A stretch of 64,000 nt of DNA, taken from assembly GCF_008087625.1 (NCBI RefSeq), contig NZ_CP042997.1:7378001-7442000 (forward strand). The letters are read 5' to 3'. The notes beneath the pieces were generated by a model. That model did not search any database, was not told where the DNA came from, and saw only the letters and a list, made by a program, of their open reading frames with translations. Numbering within the stretch: position 1 is the first letter of the stretch; each line of letters starts with the position of its first letter. Source of the DNA: Aquisphaera giovannonii. Its GTDB lineage: Bacteria; Planctomycetota; Planctomycetia; Isosphaerales; Isosphaeraceae. Of the stretch, positions 44,978-54,363 are shown one piece after another. The translations under genes were made by a program, and so were the position numbers.

Positions 44978-45316
44978 ATGTCGCGTCGCCAGAGAGCGAT
45001 GTTCGGGCTGCTCACCGCGCCCACGGCCGTCGCCGCGATCGGGGCCTCCTGCGGTTTGGTCCATGGCTGGGCTCACTGCCATGCGTTTCCATTCACCGCC
45101 TGCGGGGCTCGCTTCGGCGCCGTGGCCGATGGCTACCTCTCCGGACTGCCGGCGGCTGTCTTCGGTCCCGCGCTCGGAGCCCTGTCCGCGAAGGGCACCC
45201 GCGGCATGACGCTCGCCCTGCTCAAGGCGGCCGCGGCGTCCTCGGCTTCGCCGTCCCGATCCTTCGTGCCACCCGCGGGGGCTGACCCGGCCGCCGAAAG
45301 CATACCGACCGGCTGA
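44978..45316 (+). CDS. Small hypothetical membrane-associated protein
   Basis: A 112-codon frame from ATG 44978 (or 127 codons from ATG 44933). Codon use is G/C-ended like true genes of the window and the composition is protein-like: a hydrophobic stretch at residues 8-27 (MFGLLTAPTAVAAIGASCGL), a Cys/His-bearing loop (HGWAHCHAFPFTACG, about 29-43), and a second hydrophobic, Gly/Ala-rich segment at about 55-85. No family is recognised. There is no strong ribosome site. It could instead be a chance open frame in high-GC DNA. Confidence 0.4.
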   Translation: MSRRQRAMFGLLTAPTAVAAIGASCGLVHGWAHCHAFPFTACGARFGAVADGYLSGLPAAVFGPALGALSAKGTRGMTLALLKAAAASSASPSRSFVPPAGADPAAESIPTG

Positions 45317-45654
45317 AGTTGCCGGGCCAATCTCATCTCTCCAGGACTGCCGGCGATCGCGGTAGGATCGGCTCGGCCGCCGCACGGATGTCCGGTAGGC
45401 GAGGTCATCGGGGAGCCTGGGCGGCCTGCGTGACGGAAAACCCGAACCGCCCCAACTCTCCGGCCGATGGGCGGCCACTAGGGGACATGGCGGGGGCCGT
45501 GTGAAATTACCGGCTGCCGCGGGACGACCATGCAGCCAGAGCGATCGTGACCTATGTTAGCCATGGGTGCCGACCAAACTGGATGAGACGGCCGGCACAG
45601 CCTCAACGGCCGCGACGAGCCGTCCGCACCGTCGACGCCGGGGGAGGTTGAGCC
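45317..45654. other. Intergenic region upstream of the phytochrome locus
   Basis: About 340 bases with no convincing gene. It probably contains the promoter for the bphO remnant and bacteriophytochrome. A GGGGAGG ribosome site remains at 45641-45647, in front of the GTG of the remnant. Confidence 0.35.
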
Positions 45655-45915
45655 GTGATCCAGGCGATGCTGAGGCTGGGAACCGCCGCAGAGCTCGAAA
45701 GCCGCGAGCGGAAGCTGGGCGGCTTGCTGGGTCCGATCGACCGCGATTCCTATGCGACGCTCCAGGGGCGACGCCACCGGAACCATGTGGACCGGGTTCC
45801 TGCACCACCTGGAGGCGCGTGACGCAAGCCGCGGCGACGGGGCCGCGATCGTCGCCTCCGCCCTCCGCACCTTCCAGTCCCTGGATCGATGGCTGACCGA
45901 GGGAGACGAGGGCCG
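45655..45915 (+). pseudogene. bphO: Decayed biliverdin-forming heme oxygenase (bphO) remnant
   Basis: GTG 45655 follows a strong GGGGAGG site. Its frame encodes 55 residues like the start of bacterial heme oxygenases (LRLGTAAELESRERKLGGLL, then GPIDRDSYATLQGRR), and then hits TGA at 45820-45822. The position of the usual haem-ligand His appears to be Glu in the AELES segment. In the next frame (about 45785-45910), WTGFLHHLEARD and AAIVASALRTFQSLDRWLTE match the family's C-terminal helices. The two parts together are about 87 codons against 180-200 in intact enzymes, so the middle is deleted and the frame is shifted. It lies directly before a bacteriophytochrome, where bphO is normally found, which supports the identification. 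Confidence 0.65.
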
Positions 45916-48900
45916 ATGGCCGATGACGAGAATGCAGCAGGTGCCCGCGAGGCGACGACGGATTGCGAGGGCGAGCCGATCCACATGCCGGGGACGATCC
46001 AGCCCCACGGGGCGCTCCTGGTGTTGGGGGGGCCCGACCTGGTCGTCCGTCGAGCCTCCTGCAACTCGGCGGAGTTCCTGGGAATCCCGCCGGAGGCGCT
46101 CCTCGGGCGGCCGCTCGATGGTCTCCTGGGGCCGTCCCAGACGGCCCAATTGTGGATGGTGGCGTCGGACCCGCAGCCCTCGCGCTTCAACGCGGTGAAG
46201 CTGTCCCTGCCGGACGTGGTGGCAACCCGGCCGTTCGACGCCCTGTTCCACCGGGTCAACGGAGAGCTCGTGGTCGAGCTGGAGCCGACCGCCGACGCCG
46301 ACGGCGAGTTCGGCGCCTATTACCGGACCGTCCAGCGGGCCACGGTCCGCTTGCAATCGGCCGGAGACGTTGCGGACCTGTGCGAGGTGGCCGCCGAGGA
46401 GGTCCGGCGGGTCACGGGATTCGACCGGGCGATGGTCTACCGCTTCGACGCCGAGTGGAACGGTGAGGTCGTCGCCGAGTCGCACGCCGACGACCTGCCG
46501 CCGACCTACCTCGGGCTCCACTTCCCCGCCTCGGACATCCCGGCTCAGGCCCGCCGCCTCTACGAGACGACGCTGATCCGGGCGATCCCTGACGCCCGCT
46601 ACGTGCCCGTCGGGGTCGTCGGGCTCGACGACCCCGCAATCGGATCGCAGCTGGACATGTCCGGGTGCGTCCTGCGGAGCGTCTCGCCGATGCACCTGGA
46701 ATACCTCCGCAACATGGGGGTGGCCGCGACGTTGACGATCTCGATCCTGCGGGACGGCCGGCTGTGGGGCCTGATCGCCTGCCACCACCGCCGTCCACGG
46801 GCCATCCCTTTCGATCGCCGGGTGACGTGCGAGTTCTTCGGCCAGGTCATTGCGGCCCAGGTCGCGATCCGCGAGGACGGCGAGGAGCGGGCCTACCGGC
46901 TCGGCGCTTCCGCGCTGCGTCCCAGGCTGCTGGAGCAGATGGCACGGTCGACCCCGTCGGTGTGGGGGCTCATCCAGGCGCGGCCGGGCCTCCTCGACCT
47001 CATCGATGCCGGCGGCGCGGCGGTCGTCCGCGAGGGGGAATGCCGGACCGTCGGCGTTTCGCCGGGTGAGCCGGCCATCCTCGAGATCGCCGAGTGGCTC
47101 GCCCGCGAGGAGGCCGGGGTGGTGTTCGCGACGGACGCCCTGCCCGATCGCTGCCCGGTGGTGGGTGCCTCCGCGGAGGCGCCCGCCGGCCTGCTGGCCC
47201 TGGAGCTGTCCCGCGAGCGGCGGTCGTACCTCATGTGGTTCCGGCCGGGGCGAGAGCGGGTGGTCCACTGGGCCGGCGACCCGAACAAGCCGATGCTCCC
47301 CGGCGATCCGACCGGGCCCGCCCGGCTCCACCCGCGGCGATCCTTCGACCTGTGGAAGCAGACCGTACGGGGGCGCTCGGAACCCTGGAAGCCCCGCGAG
47401 GTGGCCGCCGCCGCCGAGCTCCGCGGCGCGGTCCTGGGCGTCCTGGCCAGCGAGGAGCAGTTGCAGGACCGGGCCCGCCGGCAGGCCGCCGTGGCCGAGC
47501 TGGGCCAGAAGGCGCTGGCCTGCGACGAGCTCGACGCCCTGTATCGCGACGCCGTCTCCCTGGTGGCCTCCACTCTGGGCGTGGCCGCCTGCCGCCTGTT
47601 CAAGGACCGCCGGGGAGGGCCGCTCGACCTCGTCGCGGGGGCGGGGGCCCAGGCCGGGCCGCCGCACCCCGCCGGGATGCAGGCGAGCGGCGACCGCCTG
47701 GCCGAATATGCGATGGCGTGCGGGTCGCCGGTCGTCGCCGACGACCTGGACGACGAGATACGCTTCGACGCCGTCGAGCTGCGCGAGGCCCACGGCTATT
47801 CGGCCGCCATGGCGGCCCCGCTGGCCCAGGACGATCGCCGGATCGGCGTCCTGGCGGCCTATTCCGACCGTCCGCGGAGGTTCCACGCAGAGGAGGTCCA
47901 TTTCCTGGTCGTGGTGGCCAACCTCCTGGCCACCGCGGTCCGCCGCCGCAAGGCCGAGCAGGCCCTGGAGCACCAGTCGCGGCACGACGGCCTGACGGGC
48001 CTGCCCAACCGCAACCTGCTGATGGAGTTGCTGAGGCGGTCGATCGCCGACGGAGGGGCGGACCGGACACCGGTGGCGCTGATGCTGATCGACCTGGACC
48101 GCTTCAAGGAGGTCAACGACACCTACGGGCACCACTACGGCGACGAGCTCCTCCGCCAGTCTGCCCGCCGCTTCCGCGACGCGATCCGCGGCGAGGGCAC
48201 CGTCGCCCGCCTGGGCGGCGACGAGTTCGCTGTCCTGCTTCCGGGTGCCGGGCGCCAGGCAGCGGGACGGGTCGCCGCGGCGATTCTCGGCGAGCTGGCC
48301 CGGCCGTTCGCCATGGAAGGGGGCGAGCTCTGCGAGGTGGGCGGCAGCATCGGCATCGCGCTGCACCCGGACCACGGCGGCGACGGCCTGACCCTGATGC
48401 GACGGGCCGACGTGGCCATGTACGCCGCCAAGCGGTCCGGCGGCGGCTCAACCTTCTATACCCCCGAGCTGGACGATACGCTCCTGTCGCGGGCGACCCT
48501 CATCGCCCAGCTCCGGAGGGCGGTCGAGGAGGGCGACGGCCTGGACCTGGCCTTCCAGCCCAAGTTCGACCTCCGTTCCCGCCGCTTCTTCGGCGTCGAA
48601 GCCCTGATCCGCTGGCGGCACCCGGCCCATAACCTGCTGCTGCCCGACCGATTCATCACCTTGGCCGAGGAGACCGGCCTCATCACCTCGCTCGACCGCT
48701 GGGTGCTCCGTCAGGCCGCGTCCCAGCGCCGCCGCTGGCTGGCCCGCGGGGTCGACCTGGACATCGCCCTCAACGTCTCGCCGCACAGCCTCCTCGAAGG
48801 CGACCTGGCCGGCGACGTCGCGGGTCTGGTGAGGGAGCTGGGCCTAATGCCGGCCGGCCTGACCATCGAGGTCACCGAGGGAGCCCTGATGCGCGACCCC

Positions 48901-49323
48901 GAGCGGGCCGCCGAGGTGCTCCGACGCCTGCGTGACGAATCGGGCATCCGCGTCGCCATCGACGACTTCGGGACGGGCTACTCGTCTCTCGCCTATCTCA
49001 AGCGGCTGCCGGTCGATGAGGTGAAGATCGACCGGGTGTTCGTCAAGGACATGGTGGCCGAGCCCCGCGACGCCTCGATCGTCCGGACCATCATCGAGCT
49101 GGGACACAACCTCGGCCTGGCCGTCGTCGCCGAGGGCGTCGAGCACGCCGAGGCGCTGGACCGGCTGTCGGCCATGGGCTGCGACCAGGCCCAGGGCTTC
49201 CACCTCGGCCGGCCCTCCCCGGCCTCCATGCTGGTCGAGCTGGTCGAAGGGGCCGGCGGCGCCGCCGGCACTTCGCCCGAGCCCGCGATGGCCGCTCGCC
49301 CCGGGCCGGCTCGCGTCGGGTGA
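45916..49323 (+). CDS. Bacteriophytochrome with GGDEF and EAL output domains
   Basis: 1,135 residues from ATG 45916, preceded by GAGGG; ATG 45889 is an in-frame alternative. It has a PAS-GAF-PHY photosensory core: Cys17 before EGEPIHMPGTIQPHGAL is the biliverdin-attachment cysteine; the GAF signature FPASDIP is near residue 204; the PHY tongue PRRSFDLW is near 472. A second GAF-like domain covers about 530-680. The output is a GGDEF domain (LGGDEFAVLL, about 765) and an EAL domain (GVEALIRW at about 892; DDFGTGYSSLAYLKRL at about 1015). Both active-site motifs are intact, so it may both make and degrade cyclic di-GMP under red/far-red control. Biliverdin supply is doubtful because the adjacent heme oxygenase is broken. 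Confidence 0.95.
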   Translation: MADDENAAGAREATTDCEGEPIHMPGTIQPHGALLVLGGPDLVVRRASCNSAEFLGIPPEALLGRPLDGLLGPSQTAQLWMVASDPQPSRFNAVKLSLPDVVATRPFDALFHRVNGELVVELEPTADADGEFGAYYRTVQRATVRLQSAGDVADLCEVAAEEVRRVTGFDRAMVYRFDAEWNGEVVAESHADDLPPTYLGLHFPASDIPAQARRLYETTLIRAIPDARYVPVGVVGLDDPAIGSQLDMSGCVLRSVSPMHLEYLRNMGVAATLTISILRDGRLWGLIACHHRRPRAIPFDRRVTCEFFGQVIAAQVAIREDGEERAYRLGASALRPRLLEQMARSTPSVWGLIQARPGLLDLIDAGGAAVVREGECRTVGVSPGEPAILEIAEWLAREEAGVVFATDALPDRCPVVGASAEAPAGLLALELSRERRSYLMWFRPGRERVVHWAGDPNKPMLPGDPTGPARLHPRRSFDLWKQTVRGRSEPWKPREVAAAAELRGAVLGVLASEEQLQDRARRQAAVAELGQKALACDELDALYRDAVSLVASTLGVAACRLFKDRRGGPLDLVAGAGAQAGPPHPAGMQASGDRLAEYAMACGSPVVADDLDDEIRFDAVELREAHGYSAAMAAPLAQDDRRIGVLAAYSDRPRRFHAEEVHFLVVVANLLATAVRRRKAEQALEHQSRHDGLTGLPNRNLLMELLRRSIADGGADRTPVALMLIDLDRFKEVNDTYGHHYGDELLRQSARRFRDAIRGEGTVARLGGDEFAVLLPGAGRQAAGRVAAAILGELARPFAMEGGELCEVGGSIGIALHPDHGGDGLTLMRRADVAMYAAKRSGGGSTFYTPELDDTLLSRATLIAQLRRAVEEGDGLDLAFQPKFDLRSRRFFGVEALIRWRHPAHNLLLPDRFITLAEETGLITSLDRWVLRQAASQRRRWLARGVDLDIALNVSPHSLLEGDLAGDVAGLVRELGLMPAGLTIEVTEGALMRDPERAAEVLRRLRDESGIRVAIDDFGTGYSSLAYLKRLPVDEVKIDRVFVKDMVAEPRDASIVRTIIELGHNLGLAVVAEGVEHAEALDRLSAMGCDQAQGFHLGRPSPASMLVELVEGAGGAAGTSPEPAMAARPGPARVG

Positions 49324-49336
49324 GTCTCCGTCGGCC

Positions 49337-51397
49337 TCAGCGCTGCTTCTGGCCCCGACGGCGTGCTGACTTGCGCCCCGGCCGGTAGCCGCCGTTCGGC
49401 AGGCCGCGCTCGCCCGCCGGCTCGCCTTTCGCCGGGTTGGCGATCGCATGGTAATGGTCGCCCTGCGTCGCCTCGTTGGCCCTCCGGCGTCGGTCGTCGA
49501 TGGCCTGCTTCGGCGGCTGGGCCGGGATCAGGCAGTCGCATCCGGCGCCGATCAGGTCCTGCCGCCCGGCCTCCATCAGGGCCTTGCGGACCTCGAAGTA
49601 ATTCTCCGGCTTGAAGAACTGGAGGAGCGCGCGCTGGAGTTTCCGGTCTCGCAGGTGTCGGGCGACGTAGACCTCCTTGCCGGTGAACGGATCCAGGCCC
49701 GTGTAGTACATGCAGGTCGCGATGTCGAACGGCGCGGGGATGAAGTCCTGCACCTGGTCCGGCTTGTAGCCATTGCGCTTCAGGAAGACGGCCAGGTCGA
49801 TCATCGCGCCGAGGTCGCTGCCGGGGTGCGACGCGATGTAGTAAGGGACGAGGAACTGCTTCTTCCCGGCCTTCTTGCTGGCCCGGCCGAAGGCCTCCGC
49901 GAAGCCGGCGTAGTCGCTGGCGTCCGGCTTCTTCATGAGGTCCAGCACGCCCGGGTCCGTGTGCTCGGGCGCGACCTTCAGGTGGCCGCCGACGTGGTGG
50001 CGAGCCAGCTCCTCCAGGTACTCCGGCGACTGCTGCGCCAGGTCCATCCGGATCCCCGAGGCGACGAAGACCTTGTCGATGCCGGGTACCTCGCGGCTCT
50101 CCTTCATCAGCTCCACGAGCGGGCCGTGATCCGTCCCGAGCAGCTTGCAGATGCTCGGGTGGACGCACGAGAGCCGCTTGCACTTCGCCTCGACCTCGGG
50201 CCTCGTGCAGCGCATCTGGTACATGTTGGCCGTCGGCCCGCCGATGTCCGAGACCACGCCGCTGAACTTCGGGTCGCGGCCCATCTGCCTCAGCTCGGCG
50301 AGGATCGACTCCTGCGACCGCGACTGGATGATCCGCCCCTGGTGGGCCGTGATCGAGCAGAAGGTGCAGCCCCCGAAGCAACCCCGCATGATCGTCACGG
50401 AATCCTTCACGACCTCATACGCCGGGATTCGCTCGCCGCGGTACATCGGGTGCGGCTTCCGCGTGTACGGCAGGCCGTAGACGCGGTCCATGTCCTCCTG
50501 GCTGATCGGCAGGGCCGGCGGCCGGCAGACGACCGGCTGGCGGTCGTGGTACTGCACCAACGTCTTCGCGTTGAGTGGGTTGGTCTCCTGGTGGATCAGC
50601 TTCGTCGCGCGGGCGAACGCCAGCTTGTCGGCCTTGATCTCCTCGTAGCTCGGGAGGACGAGGGCGTCGGCCGGCGGCGTCTCGCTGGCACCCATGGCGA
50701 AGGCGACCCCGCGCATGTCGCGGAGCTGCCTGACGGACTCCCCGGCGGCGAGGCGGCGGGCCACTTCGACGATCTGATGCTCGCCCATTCCGAAGACGAC
50801 GAGGTCCGCCTTGGAGTCGAGCAGGATGGAGCGCCGGACCGTGTCGCTCCAGTAGTCGTAGTGCCCCAACCGCCTCAACGAAGCTTCGACACCGCCGGCG
50901 ATCACGGGTACGCCCGGGAAGGCTTCGCGGGCCCTCTGGCAGTACGGGATCGTCGCACGGTCCGGCCGGAGCCCGATCCGACCGCCCGGCGAGTAGGCGT
51001 CGTCGTTGCGGACCTTCTTGTTGGCCGTGTAGTGGTTGATCATGCTGTCCATGTTCCCGGCACTGATGCCGAAGAACAGGCGCGGCCGGCCGAACTGCCG
51101 CCAGGGCTCGACGCTCCGCCAGTCGGGCTGGCTCAGGATCGCCACGCGAAATCCGGCCGCTTCCAGCACGCGACCGAGGATCCCCATCGCGAAGGCCGGG
51201 TGGTCGACGTACGCGTCCCCCGTCACGAACACCACGTCCACCGCATCCCAGCCCCGCGCCTTCACCTCCTCGGGCGACGCCGGGAGGTGCGGCAGGCTGA
51301 GCGGAACCGCCGATAGTATTGGCAGTTGTGTCGCCGCCGCGTTCGGGTCCGGCCGGAGTGCCGAGCAGGACTTGTGGGAGGGCGATCCAGGATTCAT
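49337..51397 (-). CDS. YgiQ-family radical SAM protein
   Basis: A 686-residue protein matching the YgiQ family: an N-terminal B12-like domain ([30 protein letters not shown], about 53-82, followed by [25 protein letters not shown]), then the radical SAM core with three cysteines in [12 protein letters not shown] (about residues 337-348) that bind the 4Fe-4S cluster. Later landmarks are [31 protein letters not shown] and [11 protein letters not shown]-like [13 protein letters not shown]. The C terminus is basic (RRRGQKQR). The physiological reaction of YgiQ proteins is not established. Only 13 bases separate its stop from the convergent phytochrome stop. Confidence 0.92.
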   Translation of the reverse strand: MNPGSPSHKSCSALRPDPNAAATQLPILSAVPLSLPHLPASPEEVKARGWDAVDVVFVTGDAYVDHPAFAMGILGRVLEAAGFRVAILSQPDWRSVEPWRQFGRPRLFFGISAGNMDSMINHYTANKKVRNDDAYSPGGRIGLRPDRATIPYCQRAREAFPGVPVIAGGVEASLRRLGHYDYWSDTVRRSILLDSKADLVVFGMGEHQIVEVARRLAAGESVRQLRDMRGVAFAMGASETPPADALVLPSYEEIKADKLAFARATKLIHQETNPLNAKTLVQYHDRQPVVCRPPALPISQEDMDRVYGLPYTRKPHPMYRGERIPAYEVVKDSVTIMRGCFGGCTFCSITAHQGRIIQSRSQESILAELRQMGRDPKFSGVVSDIGGPTANMYQMRCTRPEVEAKCKRLSCVHPSICKLLGTDHGPLVELMKESREVPGIDKVFVASGIRMDLAQQSPEYLEELARHHVGGHLKVAPEHTDPGVLDLMKKPDASDYAGFAEAFGRASKKAGKKQFLVPYYIASHPGSDLGAMIDLAVFLKRNGYKPDQVQDFIPAPFDIATCMYYTGLDPFTGKEVYVARHLRDRKLQRALLQFFKPENYFEVRKALMEAGRQDLIGAGCDCLIPAQPPKQAIDDRRRRANEATQGDHYHAIANPAKGEPAGERGLPNGGYRPGRKSARRRGQKQR

Positions 51398-51493
51398 GCG
51401 GTCGCGCTATCTCGTTGTCGGATCACAGGTCTTGGAACTGCCATGGCTGTATTATCGCCGCGGGGTCAAGCTTTTCACAAGGACGTGCGCGGC

Positions 51494-52504
51494 CTACTTT
51501 TTCGGCGTCTCGGGTGTCGTGGCCGGCCGACGAGAGAACCATCTCCGCGCCAGCGGAGGAGCGACGGCCAGGGAGGTCATCTGCGCCGCGAGCCGAGGAT
51601 CCGCGAGGATCGCGCCGAGGATGCGAGGGGAGAGTCGGAACGCTTCCGCGAGGCATTCCCTGGCCAACGCGATCCGCCCTCCCCGGAGCGCGTCGTGGGC
51701 ACGATTCAGGAAGGCCCGGGAGATCCGTGCTCGACATCGGGGGCGTAGCGGAGAGGGGTCGGCCAGCAGCTCCAGGACGTGCTCCATCATCCGCCTCGCC
51801 TCGTCCAGATCGGCTCGGCCGGGCTTGAAACGATGGGTCTCGCTGGCGCGGTGCCAGCGGACGCGGACCGTCGGCTCGGCCAGCCAGGCGAGCTTCCAGG
51901 CCCGCGCGACCCGGACCCAGAAGTCCCAGTCCAGGGCGTAGCGGAACGACGGGTCGAAGCCGCCGACATCGCGGAATGCGGCGACCCGGATCGAGACGGC
52001 CGAGCAGCGGAGGGGATTGCCGCAGGCCAGCGACGATAGCGCCTCACCGGGCCCGAAGAGCCGCCCCTCGACCCCGAGCCCCCCCCGCTCGACGACGTCC
52101 GGCGGCACCTCCCTTCCGCACTCATCGATGATCGTCGAGGCGCTCGCGACGAGTCCGATGCGATCGTCCCGATCGAACGCGGCGACGTGCGCGGCGACGT
52201 GGCCATGCCCGAGGACGTCGTCCTGGTGGACGATCGCGATCAGGGGCGTCTCGCAGAGCTCCACGCAGCGGTTCCAGTTGCCGGCCAGGCCCAGCCTCTC
52301 CGCGTTCACGCAGATCCGGACCCGTTCGCCGGCCAGCGCGCGAACACGCTCCACCGTGTCGTCATCCGAGTGGTCGTCCGAGAGGACGATGTCGAAGGCG
52401 GCCCCTTGCTGGTTCAGGATGGACCGCAAGGCCTCCTCGATGTGCGGCACGCCGTTGCACGAGGGGACGGCGACCGTGAAGGAGACCGGCCCGGGCGCGC
52501 TCAT
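51494..52504 (-). CDS. Family 2 glycosyltransferase
   Basis: A 336-residue GT-A fold enzyme. The nucleotide-sugar binding start is FTVAVPSCNGVPHIEEALRSIL (residues 8-29), followed by FDIVLSDDHSDDDTV (about 38-52), and the metal-binding acidic pair lies in IVHQDDVLG (about 92-100). FRYALDWDFWVRVARAW (about 190-206) is the typical acceptor-side ED-like segment. There is no signal peptide or multi-spanning region, so it is likely cytoplasmic or peripheral. The sugar and acceptor are unknown. Its ATG overlaps the stop of the DUF971 gene (52501-52504), indicating co-translation. Confidence 0.88.
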   Translation of the reverse strand: MSAPGPVSFTVAVPSCNGVPHIEEALRSILNQQGAAFDIVLSDDHSDDDTVERVRALAGERVRICVNAERLGLAGNWNRCVELCETPLIAIVHQDDVLGHGHVAAHVAAFDRDDRIGLVASASTIIDECGREVPPDVVERGGLGVEGRLFGPGEALSSLACGNPLRCSAVSIRVAAFRDVGGFDPSFRYALDWDFWVRVARAWKLAWLAEPTVRVRWHRASETHRFKPGRADLDEARRMMEHVLELLADPSPLRPRCRARISRAFLNRAHDALRGGRIALARECLAEAFRLSPRILGAILADPRLAAQMTSLAVAPPLARRWFSRRPATTPETPKK

Positions 52505-52809
52505 GCAGGGGCTCGGCCGCCGATCTCGCGGAGGCTCTCCCAGGTGTAGAGGCCCGAGGAATGTCCGTCACTCCAGGAGAGTTGCACGGCATAATTCCCG
52601 ACCGGGTTCATCGCATCGAGCCGAATGTCCTGGCGGATGGACTCCGGGTCGATCAGTCGCTCGCCGGTCCATTCGTGATGGCAGGTCGCACACGGGCACT
52701 CGGCGCGGAGGAATCTGTAGGGCAATCGGTCGACCCGGCCGTCGTGCCAGTGGATCTCCAGCGTCTGCTCGCCCTGCAGGGCCCGGATGTTGCTCGGAGG
52801 GTCGATCAT
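52501..52809 (-). CDS. DUF971 protein
   Basis: A 102-residue DUF971 domain, the same fold as the N-terminal domain of gamma-butyrobetaine hydroxylases. It has the IRALQGEQTLEIHWHDGRVDRLPYRFLR start, a zinc-binding-like CPCATCHHEWTGERL segment (residues 38-52, three Cys and two His), and the closing YAVQLSWSDGHSSGLYTWESLREI. Stand-alone DUF971 proteins are linked to iron-sulfur or metal homeostasis in some bacteria; that role is not shown here. It is the first gene of a DUF971-GT2 pair, with YgiQ following on the same strand. Confidence 0.9.
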   Translation of the reverse strand: MIDPPSNIRALQGEQTLEIHWHDGRVDRLPYRFLRAECPCATCHHEWTGERLIDPESIRQDIRLDAMNPVGNYAVQLSWSDGHSSGLYTWESLREIGGRAPA

Positions 52810-52849
52810 CGTGGCAGTCGCCGGCGTGGGATGGGTCGAGGATAATCTG

Positions 52850-53185
52850 ATGAACGATCAGTCTATCAGAGCGGGCCGAGCGGCAGGAAGCGACGAGACC
52901 GGGCCGACGCGGAGGTTCTACGTCCGCGCCGGCAGCATCAACGCGGTGCGCAGGGCCCTCCATCGCGCGCCGGGAGGCGCCAAAGTCGTCGGCCGTTACG
53001 ACCGGGAGACGATCGAGTGCCAGCACACCATGAACAGCCTCAGCTACGGCCGCCACTGGCCCGTTATCCACAGCCGGCTGGAAAAGTGCGGGCTCCGGGT
53101 CGTCGCCGCACCGCTCCCCATCATCGAGGGTGACGGAGGCGAGGAGAGGCCGGGACATCACGACGCCGGATCGGACGGTCGCTGA
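52850..53185 (+). CDS. Small hypothetical protein
   Basis: A 111-residue frame starting at ATG 52850 with GAGGA 7 bases before it. Codon use is like the window's real genes. The core RFYVRAGSINAVRRALHRAP (about 23-42), followed by KVVGRYDRETIECQHT and RHWPVIHSRLEKCGLRVVAAPLP, looks like a compact alpha/beta domain. I do not recognise the family. It is divergent from the DUF971 gene, and its tail runs to 174 bases before DUF72. No signal peptide is visible. Confidence 0.5.
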   Translation: MNDQSIRAGRAAGSDETGPTRRFYVRAGSINAVRRALHRAPGGAKVVGRYDRETIECQHTMNSLSYGRHWPVIHSRLEKCGLRVVAAPLPIIEGDGGEERPGHHDAGSDGR

Positions 53186-53358
53186 CATAGAGAGATCAGC
53201 CCGGGCGGTCGAAGCCTCGAGCAGCGTTCCCCTGGCGGTGCCGACCCTGCCGGTGGGAGCGGGTTGGCCGGGACGGGGACCGGCATACCGCGACGCTCGT
53301 GCGGCGCGTAGAATTGCAACCTCGATCCTCCCGTCGGCCCGGCACCCCGAGAACTGCC

Positions 53359-54333
53359 ATGGCCCAGCTTTCGCTTTTCGATTCCGATGCCGACAGGACC
53401 CCGGAGCCCGCCCGCCGCCTCGCCGCCAAGCTCGCCCGGCTGGCGGATCGCGGCATCTATTTCGGGACCTCTTCCTGGAAGTACGAGGGCTGGATCGGCA
53501 GCATCTATGCACGCGAGCGGTATGTCGAGCGCGGGAGGTTTTCGAAGAAGCGCTTCGAGTCGGGCTGCCTGGAGGAATACGGCCGCACCTTCCCCGTGGT
53601 CGGCGGCGACTTCAGCTTCTATCAGTTCCCGTCGCCGGAATACTGGAAGACGCTCTTCGAGAAGGCTCCGCCGTCGCTGCGGTTCGGCCTCAAGGTCCCC
53701 GAGGAGATCACCGTCGTGAAGTGGCCCGGCCACTCGCGATATGGCGAGCGGGCCGGCAAGGCCAATCACGGCTTCCTGGACAACAGCCTGTTCCAGGAGA
53801 TGTTCGCCGAGCCTCTCAAGGCTCATGCCGGCCGTATCGCGGTGCTCATGCTGGAATTCGGGACGTTTTCGAAGTCCAGCTTCGCCACCGCGGCGGACTT
53901 CCTCGAGCGGCTCGAGACTTTCCTCGCCTCGGCCTCCGGGCCGTTCCGCTATGCCGTCGAGATCCGCAACGCCGACTATCTCGGGCCGGAGTATTTCGCC
54001 GTCCTCAGGCGGCACAACGCCGCGCACGTCTTCAACGCCTGGACGCGGATGCCGGACCTGATCGACCAGGTGGAGATGCCGGGAGCATTCACGGCGGATT
54101 TCTCCGTCGCAAGGGCCCTGCTCAAGAGGGGACGTGCCTACGAGGATGCCGTCAAGCTCTTCCAGCCCTACGAGCGGGTGCAGGAGGTGAATGCCGGCGC
54201 TCGCGAGGGACTGCGGCGGATCGCCGAGCGTGCCTGGAAGACGAAGCAGCCGGCCTACACGTTCGTGAACAACCGCCTGGAAGGATTCGCGCCGGGGACG
54301 ATCGAGGCGGTTGCGGACACTCTTGAGGATTGA
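53359..54333 (+). CDS. DUF72 (YecE-type) protein
   Basis: A 324-residue DUF72 protein, a TIM-barrel-like family of unknown reaction. Landmarks are GIYFGTSSWKYEGWIGSIY (about 32-50), YGRTFPVVGGDFSFYQFPSPEYWKTL (about 74-99), SLRFGLKVPEEITVVKW, and RIAVLMLEFGTFSKSSF. The C-terminal half has YAVEIRNADYLGPEYFAVLRRHNAAHVFNAWTRMP. ATG 53359 begins right before the usual N terminus; an upstream in-frame start at 53299 adds Arg-rich, non-homologous sequence. It converges closely with dapF (31 bases). Confidence 0.9.
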   Translation: MAQLSLFDSDADRTPEPARRLAAKLARLADRGIYFGTSSWKYEGWIGSIYARERYVERGRFSKKRFESGCLEEYGRTFPVVGGDFSFYQFPSPEYWKTLFEKAPPSLRFGLKVPEEITVVKWPGHSRYGERAGKANHGFLDNSLFQEMFAEPLKAHAGRIAVLMLEFGTFSKSSFATAADFLERLETFLASASGPFRYAVEIRNADYLGPEYFAVLRRHNAAHVFNAWTRMPDLIDQVEMPGAFTADFSVARALLKRGRAYEDAVKLFQPYERVQEVNAGAREGLRRIAERAWKTKQPAYTFVNNRLEGFAPGTIEAVADTLED

Positions 54334-54363
54334 ATCGTGTCCCGATCGAGGTCGGCGAGTCAT

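Noticed and set aside
45478-48375. 965-codon minus-strand open frame opposite the bacteriophytochrome
   Set aside because: It is the antisense of a clear multi-domain gene; composition is Arg/Gly/Pro/Val-rich with no motif, a common artefact of GC-rich DNA.
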